This document shows positions 57,791-64,000 of a DNA stretch of 64,000 bases, in pieces. The notes beneath the pieces were generated by a model. It was given only the letters and a program-made list of their open reading frames with translations. It made no database searches and was not told the DNA's origin. Location: NCBI GenBank assembly GCA_003971905.1, contig RSEE01000037.1, positions 372,001-436,000 on the forward strand, in the 5' to 3' direction. The translations under genes and the position numbers were made by a program. Source of the stretch: Moniliella sp. 'wahieum' (lineage: Eukaryota; Basidiomycota; Moniliellomycetes; Moniliellales; Moniliellaceae). How positions within the stretch are numbered: the first letter of the stretch is position 1; every line of letters starts with the position of its first letter.

Positions 57791-58794
57791 TTATGTCGTC
57801 ATCTCAACATAGACGTTCACAGTGCAGATGAGGCAAATGACAAACGTAAAGCCCATACCACGGTAGAGCGAAGCAGATCCTTCCTCAGCCACCATCGTGC
57901 GGAGACAATCGACCAAGCCTGAATACATGGCACGCTGCGAATGCTGTCCAGCCGTGGTGGGCAGAACCAGCACCGAGCGCGGGGTGACGATGGTCTCGCC
58001 ATTGCTCACGGTTTCCTCGGGCTCCGACCCAGTCTCGAGTCCTTGCACCGCGAGGCGGACAAGTGCCACCTCGAGGGGAGTAGCAAGTGCCATAAAGATA
58101 GCGAAGAGCGCAACAAAGCGTACTACCCCCCAAGCGGTGACCCGGTAGCTTGGGCCGAAACCTAAGAAGACAACAGCACGCGGTCCGAGCGCAACCAGAA
58201 CCATATACAGCCAGTAGGCCGCCCAAAAGCCCGGTAGCGCATAGATGCGATAAAACTTGGATGCACCCGGCAGCAGATCCGCCCACGTCGTACGCGGAGC
58301 CTTGCGATGGACAATCGCGCGCGCCCCTAGCACGCGAACAGCCACGTCCCCGAGGACAACCAAAACAAGGAAAACAACGAGGAAGAGGCAAGCAAAGATC
58401 AAATGTAGGGGGAGGTGAGCGAAACCAACTCAAGCACCCCCATTGCGACAAAGTAGTATGCCAATGCACCGGCAAAAGTGATCCATCCCCCGGCGTAGAG
58501 TGCCCGCCACCCAGCGAGACGCTTGGCACGGCATAGCATACCCCATATCGTGGGTTGGCTTGTATAAGTAGGGGTGGGGGTGTCCTCAGCGGGCAGGGCA
58601 ACGCTCTGGGGCGCGTAGCTGGCGCGCGCACGGACCACGGAGCTGATCCACGGCTGGACCAAGCCCACGCCCAACCCCGTCGAAAGTGAAGCGGCCACCA
58701 GAACGCCAAGAATGACACTGATAGTGCTACTATCGCCGTCGGCCGTGAAAGTCGTCGTCCCCAGAAGGGAGGGGAAGTTGAGGAGGTCCATCAT
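57791..58794 (-). CDS. Membrane protein with mitochondrial-carrier-like C-terminus
   Basis: Very hydrophobic, with at least six membrane helices (for example ISVILGVLVAASLSTGLGVG, ALAYYFVAMGVLELVSL, LIFACLFLVVFLVLVVLGDV, GFWAAYWLYMVLVALG, VVRFVALFAIFMALATPLEV). The last 45 residues contain CLRTMVAEEGSASLYRG, close to the matrix-loop motif of mitochondrial carriers (xxEGxxxLYRG), followed by a final helix. PLEVALVRLAVQG also resembles the P-x-D/E-x-x-K/R carrier motif. Only one clear repeat is present rather than three, so it may be a divergent carrier-fold protein. One missing base near 58403 splits the frame in two; joined, the length is about 335 residues, normal for carriers. Confidence 0.55.
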
Positions 58795-58999
58795 CCAGGT
58801 GGTGGTAGGCGGCGAACAGGCCTCAGGCCGTCTCCTGCCCCCTCTCAGATCTGGGTCTCAGGGGGCATGACATGTGACAGCATGGTTACGCTGCGCTGTT
58901 GCGCGTTACACGCGTGACGTCATTTCTATCCAATCGTGCCCAACGCTACACATCGGTGACTAGTGCCTAGTTGCTAGTCGCAGGTCGTTGCCTTCTGTG
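58795..58999. other. Short intergenic region with palindromic motifs
   Basis: ACATGT, ACGCGT and ACTAGT-containing 7-bp-spaced motifs between 58868 and 58980. No gene. Confidence 0.5.
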
Positions 59000-60080
59000 T
59001 TGCCGGGTGGAGGCTGGACGTTGGTGGACCGAAAACTGGCCTGCTTCCTGTGACAGCGGCCGGGTGCCAGTTGCGCTGGTGGGTGGGATATGAACAACAC
59101 AAACAAGCAGAATTGGTCCACAATGTCGTCGGAGAGACGGGCGCGATGTCCAAGCGGGGCGCGGTTCCCTCCTCCCCAAATCGTCGGCACTGCAGTCGTC
59201 TGTGCCACCTCATCGACATCATCCCCTCTAGCTTTGATATAGTGCGTTGACCTGATGAAGGAGGAGAATGGATGATGTGGTTCTGAGGAGAGGCCAACAG
59301 CTCCACCACGACCGGATGCGGACGAGGCGATGAAGAACGGGCACGGCAGAGAGGTGCCATGGTCGAGCGGCCCCACCAGCCTCGTGTGAAGAGGCGTGGA
59401 CGTAGGATGAAGGCTGTCGAGATGGTAAACATCTTCAATGACGGCCTCCCCCCTTGAGGAGGGGGTCGCCTCGGGTGGGTGGGAAGAGCGTGAGATGGTG
59501 GCCTTGCTGGCGGGGCGTGCGCCGAGCGTTGCCTGCCCAAGGCGGCGTTGGCCTGTATGCGCTGGAGCGGGAAGGCGGCAGCACGGCGGTGCGCTAAGGC
59601 CAGTTGAAAGGGAAATGCCATGCATACCATTGCTCTTCTGTCTGGACCATGGGCCCGCAAGCGAGGAGGGGTGCGTGGGAAAATGCCCACGGTAAAAGTA
59701 GACGAATGCTGGGCAGCCTCGACGTGCGGGCGGACAGCCCCCACCATACGCGCACACAGCCCCACCATGTGGAGACGAGTGTCGGTAGGGGGGAGGCAAA
59801 TATAGTAGGGGTGATTCTTGTCAAGGGGCAAGGCCATACATTGTTGAAGGTCCAATGTGCATCCCGACTGAAATGTCGATGCTGGTATATTGAACAAGGG
59901 TCCACCCCCTCTCCCTGGACGAGGTAGAGTAGCTGGGCCGCAGGAGGGCAAAAGGCGTTGACGGCCGGCGGCAGCAAGGTCGAGGAGGTGAAGAAGACGT
60001 TCGACGTGTGGAAGGGGCTGTGCTTCCGCGTGGGCGGGGTTTGCAGTCTGCGTTAACCACACAACCATCACCACAAGTGC
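59000..60080 (-). CDS. Possible hypothetical secreted protein
   Basis: A weakly supported gene. On the minus strand a hydrophobic start (ALVVMVVWLTQTANPAHA) could be a signal peptide, followed by EAQPLPHVERLLHLLDLAAAG, an LQQCMALPLDKNHPYYICLPP block and, in a neighbouring frame, Cys-containing GGCPPARRGCPAFVYFYRGHF and a Ser/His/Pro-rich tail. Two frame switches would be needed. No family is recognised and the composition is close to local background, so it may be noncoding. Confidence 0.25.
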
Positions 60081-61461
60081 GATTGCATAATCCTCCAGTA
60101 GGCAATCGGAATCTCCAGGGGCCGTCCTGTCAGTTGGAGGTGATCTAGGTGTCCATCACTGCGCCCAGTGACGCCTTTGTCAAAGGCTAGCGGCGCATCT
60201 GCACCCTCATGTCGCTGAACCATTCATCATCCTACACCCGTGATCCACATGCGACCCCCCACCTAGACCAGTGTCCAATCCATATCGACTGGACCCCTCA
60301 CTGTTGGGTTTGCTTTGGGGAGAATAGGCAATACGGCTTGGACATGTGGACTTGTCGCGCCTTGAACGGGAGCCTTGGCTAGCCAGAAACTCGGCTGGGG
60401 CGTTCATCCCAGGTTGATTCCGACCCACACAGAAGGAGAATGAGCGAGCCACAGATAGATGCTGCCGTGCTGGGTCCGGCAATGAAAGCGACGTGTGGCC
60501 TCCCATCCGCACGGGTGGCATTATCTGGCTCCGGGTGGTGGTGGTGTTTGAGCAAGGATGTATTTGTAAAGTGAGTGGAGGGGATGGATATTCCGAGAGA
60601 GGAGCCCGTTAGGGGCACAGAACATATAGGAGGGTGTCACATCGAACAGCGCAAGGTATGATGCGTGACAGCTACATGCATGATGCATGATGGCGCTGAC
60701 AACGACATGTGATAATGTGACGTGTGACATGTGACAACACAAGCGAGCCAGTCTCCAGCTGCGGTCGCCGACGTCTCGACCCAGCGCCGCATCGGTGATG
60801 TGGCGTAGGCCACAGCAGCCACAGCAGCCACAGCAGGCCAGAGCTGCCACAGCATCGAGAAGAGCAAGAAGCTTGGGGACGCAATAAGCGTCCTGGACTG
60901 GCGGTGGGGCCGGAGAGCACAGGCTTAGTGTCGGCGCTGCCCAGGCACGGACAAAGCCACAAGCCACGCAGGCGCAGGGGGTCCTCTAGCAGCGTCTCGC
61001 CTGTCTAGCCTCCTCTCCCACAGTCTCTTCCAGCTGGCTGGGCGCGGGGGGGTTGTGCTGGTGTGCCCGTCGCTTGAAGAGCCAGCGGCCAGCTAGCCGG
61101 AGGCTCGGACGCCCATGCTATGGAGCTTCCGCGCGTCACGCGTCGCGTCGCCGGAGCCTGACGGTGACGCGGCGACCAGTGGTGTGTGGTGCGTAGCACC
61201 TGACAGGTGACATGTGACATGTGGCGTGACGCGTGACGCGTGCCGGTGCTCAGGCTGTGAGCTGCTGACGCGCTGACGCAAGGCAGAGCAAGAAAGGGTG
61301 AGCCGTGGTGCTCAGCCTGAGCTGAGCCCGGTGAGCGCGAGCGCTGAGCACCTGCTGATCTGGTTCCTGGCCGTCGGTTCGTGTCGACTTGCTCAATTTC
61401 GAGCCAGGACGTGCCGGCTGCCACCCGCCTTTCTCCTGCCCACCACGCCCCTTCTCCCCCC
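60081..61461. other. Intergenic upstream of the arrestin-like gene
   Basis: No gene supported. A CAG/CCA-type repeat (CCACAGCAG) lies at about 60810-60840. Heptad arrays occur at 60704-60732 (GACATGT, GACGTGT) and 61202-61241. Confidence 0.5.
61202..61241. repeat. Mixed palindromic heptad array
   Basis: G-A-N4-T heptads: ACAGGT (61203), ACATGT (61210 and 61217), then after five bases ACGCGT (61229 and 61236). It ends 220 bp before the next start codon. Confidence 0.85.
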
Positions 61462-63045
61462 ATGGAGCCAACGACAGCACAAGCATATGCATCCTCCCAC
61501 ACCCCATCCGCCCCCCTGCGTCCCACGCGCCGGTACGGGCGTGGGGAGGACTTACGCGCCGGGGGCAACGGCAATGGTAATGCCAGCGATCAACAGACAC
61601 ATTCCGATGCTGCTTTCTCTGTCGTCTCTACGCCCCTCCTGCCGGCTTCGACTCCCACCACCGCCCACTCTACGCAGGCGCATGCGCCGAGGTCCAAGGC
61701 CATCTCACCTTTGACCCCACAATGTGCGCAGTGTAACCATTGCCATCTCGGCCTGGGCCAGCGCCAAGGATGCTGATGCCGGCATGGGCCGCAGCGGCAG
61801 TCGCGGCTATGTGCGCAAGCCCATGTTTTCCATTCAGGAGTCCTTTTCCCCCGAAGAGTTTGTGCCATGGAACACGGATGATGTTGTACTTTTGCAGCCC
61901 AACGCTTCCACCTTGGCCGACTTGCCTTTCAATTTGAGTTTCCCTCATGGTGTAGCCAATGATGCGTATGGCGATGGCCAGCTTGCCCGCGCCACCTTGC
62001 CACCCTCATTTCTTGCTTGCGACGACCATCCCGATTCCGATACCTACAGCCTGCCCCCACAACCTGGGAAACGCTCCCGCCTTGCTTCGCTCAACATGCT
62101 CAAACGCCTCGACCGCACCGACGAGGCCGATGTGCTGGGTGTCTGGTACGCGGTTGACATCACCCTTCATCGTACCCACACCATCTCCACTCCCGCCGGG
62201 GACACCATCCACATTCCAGTTATTTTCCTCGGTGAACCTGGGCCGCTGCCCCCCGGACCGACTACCCTCCCCGCTGCCCCAGTGCTAGAGCCGGGGCAAC
62301 CCCTTGCTCCTGGCTGGGCGGTGAGCACACACAAGACGCGTTGGGCCGCACCTTGTGCCACCTCTTCCTGGTCAGTCCTCCCTCCTGAGGTGAGCGCTGA
62401 GCTGCACATGCCCGTAGCTCCGTTGGTGGCGGGGCGGGCGATGCCTTGTCTCCTGGTCCTCCGACCCGAGGTGGACGAACAGCTACCCGGGTCCCCCACC
62501 CGTCTACGGCAAGGGATGCCCTCCCCTCCCCTTTCAGCGGGAGAGGGAGAGTGAGCGCAGCATCCCATTTCTACGCCGGGTTGGAGGAAAAAGGAGCGCC
62601 CGGGCTCAGATGAGTCAAGTTCCTCGCTCGAGCATTCGCGACGCAAGGTGGTGGAAGATCTTGCCTCCCATATCGCTCTCACTCTTGTCCAAGTCCTACA
62701 GGCGGACGAGAACCATGTGCAGTCGGGCGCACGACCTCCTAGGATACATCTTCTGGCTCGCGCCGTTCTGCAGGAGGTCCCTGGCTCCGCCGGTGCTCGT
62801 GTCTTGGCCGGAAGCCTGATCGTGCCTCCTCTCACCACCCCCAGCTTTCGCTGTGCTGCTGTCGTACTGGAACATGCCATTAAACTCGACCTCCTCTCCC
62901 CTCCTCCCCCAAGGTGGCCAAGATCGTCGAAGTTGATGGCCCCCTTATTGACCCAGCGAGCGCCACTGACCTGCCCTTCTTACGGAGCTTTCGTCTTACC
63001 AAGTCCCAAGGCACACTTTGGGTCGATTGTAAGGTTCAGCAGTAG
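61462..63045 (+). CDS. Arrestin-like protein
   Basis: Beta-rich protein that may be an alpha-arrestin, which adapts membrane transporters to ubiquitin ligases; the call is tentative. After a disordered N-terminus the frames give EVQGHLTFDPTM and TIAISAW (arrestin-N strand pattern), SIQESFSPEEFVPW, LADLPFNLSFPHGVAN, VLGVWYAVDITLHR and GDTIHIPVIFLG. The C-terminal half has SLIVPPLTTPSFRCAAVVLEH, IKLDL, then VAKIVEVDGPLID and RSFRLTKSQGTLWVDCKVQQ before the TAG at 63043-63045. The start is ATG at 61462. No intron is needed, but slips occur near 61735, 62560 and 62915. No PPxY motif was seen. A different beta-sandwich family is possible. Confidence 0.45.
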
Positions 63046-63488
63046 CTGTACCCTCCCCCTCTCCTATACACATCACATGCCACACGCTCTTTTTTGTATC
63101 TGCATTCTTCATCTTTTTGCCCCACCTGTTTGTTCTCGTACTGCGGTAGCCCAGGGAGGTGGACGTGTGGCGAGTGTGATTTTGGTTGGCGAGTGCCGTA
63201 ACTCATTGTTCCGCAATCCATGGGCCCTCGTCCATCCGGGCAAATCAGAGGACAGGCGGGTTGTCCCTCGCAGTATTCTTTCATTGGCCTCATCAAAGAT
63301 GACCCGTCCATCACACATAGCGCATCCATTGTTGTGATCTGACTCTGGCAGAGTGCGATTTGGGAGCACTCGTGATCCTATGGATCAACTGCAAATCAAC
63401 CTTCAGACAAGGCGTGAAGGCGAAGGTGTGAGCCACAAGTCCCCAAGCAACAAGATATGCCAGAAACAAAATCATCAGGGTACCAAAA
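63046..63488. other. Intergenic, 3' flank of arrestin-like gene
   Basis: Pyrimidine-rich 3' flank. No gene seen. Confidence 0.55.
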
Positions 63489-63585
63489 AGGTCCCACTGG
63501 GATTCGAACCCAGGTTTCAGGAAGACGATAGTCATCAGAAAGATGCATCAGAATCCTACTTGCTAACCAACTACAATATGGAACC
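63489..63585 (-). tRNA. tRNA-Gln(CTG) with intron
   Basis: The acceptor GGTTCCA pairs with TGGGACC (one G-T pair). The anticodon stem TAGGA/TCCTG holds loop TTCTGA, giving anticodon CTG. A roughly 25-nt intron follows position 37. The T arm is CTGGG/CCCAG with TTCGAAT loop. Confidence 0.9.
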
Positions 63586-64000
63586 GTTGAAGGATGGTTG
63601 AAATCTTCCGGGAAAGACCAAATACCACGCGGAAAACTGAGAATGAAGCATCCGTGCTTTGTTTGGGGTACCAGGCATGAATGGATGAATGGAACCAAGT
63701 GTGCACCATGACTTACACAAACATCACCGGGCACCTAATGCACAATGAAGTTTGAGTCCGTTTAGGGAGAAGGAAGAAACGGGTGCTAATGTTGACCAGA
63801 TATCCATGGGGAGTCTTCTATGGAGCGCTCCCTCTCCGACTCTCCCCCTCCCGCGCACAATGACTTTCCTGGGTCTGAGATCTGATATCTGACCGGTGAC
63901 TTCTGACCTGTGACCTGTTCGTCTACCTCGTCTGCATCACCCGTCAGGTATCAGCGTTCAGCGTTCGTTCAGCGCACAACTTTGCCAAAAAGCAAAGGGA
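63586..64000. other. Window end, intergenic with heptad arrays
   Basis: No gene. It contains the most regular mixed array at 63877 and a second short one (AGGTAT, AGCGTT twice, each after C) at 63945-63965. Confidence 0.6.
63877..63918. repeat. Six-unit mixed heptad array
   Basis: Six consecutive heptads with invariant G at position 1, A at 2 and T at 7. The hexamers are AGATCT (63878), ATATCT (63885), ACCGGT (63892), ACTTCT (63899) and ACCTGT (63906 and 63913). Two are perfect palindromes and the others are near-palindromic or degenerate. Confidence 0.9.

Noticed and set aside
58974..60074. 366-codon minus-strand frame as a firm gene
   Set aside because: Two other frames are open over the same DNA and composition is uniform; kept only as a low-confidence possibility.

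Overview
The window is fungal nuclear DNA, most likely from a basidiomycete. Genes are interrupted by short introns (about 60-110 nt, gtaxgt...cag), the genes are typically eukaryotic (histone H3, MSH2, ARF6, chitin synthase, Zn2Cys6 factor, TBC protein), and all four tRNA genes carry a short intron after anticodon-loop position 37. The histone H3 C-terminal third ([24 protein letters not shown]) has basidiomycete-like residues. The genus cannot be given; Ustilaginomycotina is only a guess.

Layout. 1-1.6 kb: 3' part of an unidentified gene. 1.6-4.6 kb: gene-free, with a retroelement tail and short repeats. 4.7-6.5 kb: Zn2Cys6 transcription factor. 7.5 kb: tRNA-Asn. 8.0-8.5 kb: complex I subunit NDUFA12. 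8.8-10.6 kb: membrane-anchored aldehyde dehydrogenase (-). 11.3-11.7 kb: histone H3 (-). 13.5-15.0 kb: MFS transporter. 15.8-18.0 kb: TMEM135-like membrane protein. 18.4 kb: tRNA-Val. 20.0-21.1 kb: aldo/keto reductase (-). 23.3-26.2 kb: TBC-domain protein (-). 28.0-30.8 kb: chitin synthase (-). 31.5-32.7 kb: hypothetical protein (-). 33.6-34.1 kb: ARF6-type GTPase. 35.2-36.1 kb: PEX11-family protein (-). 36.5-38.5 kb: LRR protein. 39.1-41.4 kb: secreted heparinase II/III-like enzyme (-). 42.5-44.35 kb: SET5-like methyltransferase (-), divergent from MSH2 (+, 44.4-47.5 kb). 47.9 kb: tRNA-Ile (-). 48.8-49.7 kb: PDX1 (-), separated from HIS3 (+, 51.8-52.5 kb) by a complete small LTR element. 52.9-53.8 kb: hypothetical (-). 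54.9-57.7 kb: retroelement debris. 57.8-58.8 kb: carrier-like membrane protein (-). 61.5-63.0 kb: arrestin-like protein. 63.5 kb: tRNA-Gln (-).

Two properties matter for any reader. First, conserved genes are broken by many one-base frameshifts, mostly at short homopolymers, in genes that should be intact (MSH2, HIS3, ALDH, aldo/keto reductase). The two LTRs of a young element also differ only by small indels. The best reading is residual indel error in a long-read assembly, so CDS spans below are loci and not clean reading frames.

Second, intergenic DNA is studded with short arrays of period 7 bp in which each heptad is C/G (sometimes T) plus A-N4-T, the hexamer usually being a perfect palindrome (ACTAGT, ACATGT, ACCGGT, ACGCGT, AACGTT, AAGCTT, AATATT, AGATCT, AGCGCT, AGTACT, ATCGAT, ATGCAT). 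Neighbouring heptads often carry different palindromes while keeping the phase. I know of no feature class that explains this, and it is the main candidate for something undescribed. The second highlight is the complete 1.38-kb TRIM-like LTR element with a perfect 5-bp target duplication in the shared PDX1/HIS3 promoter. Each of its LTRs carries a perfect Gcn4-type TGAGTCA site.
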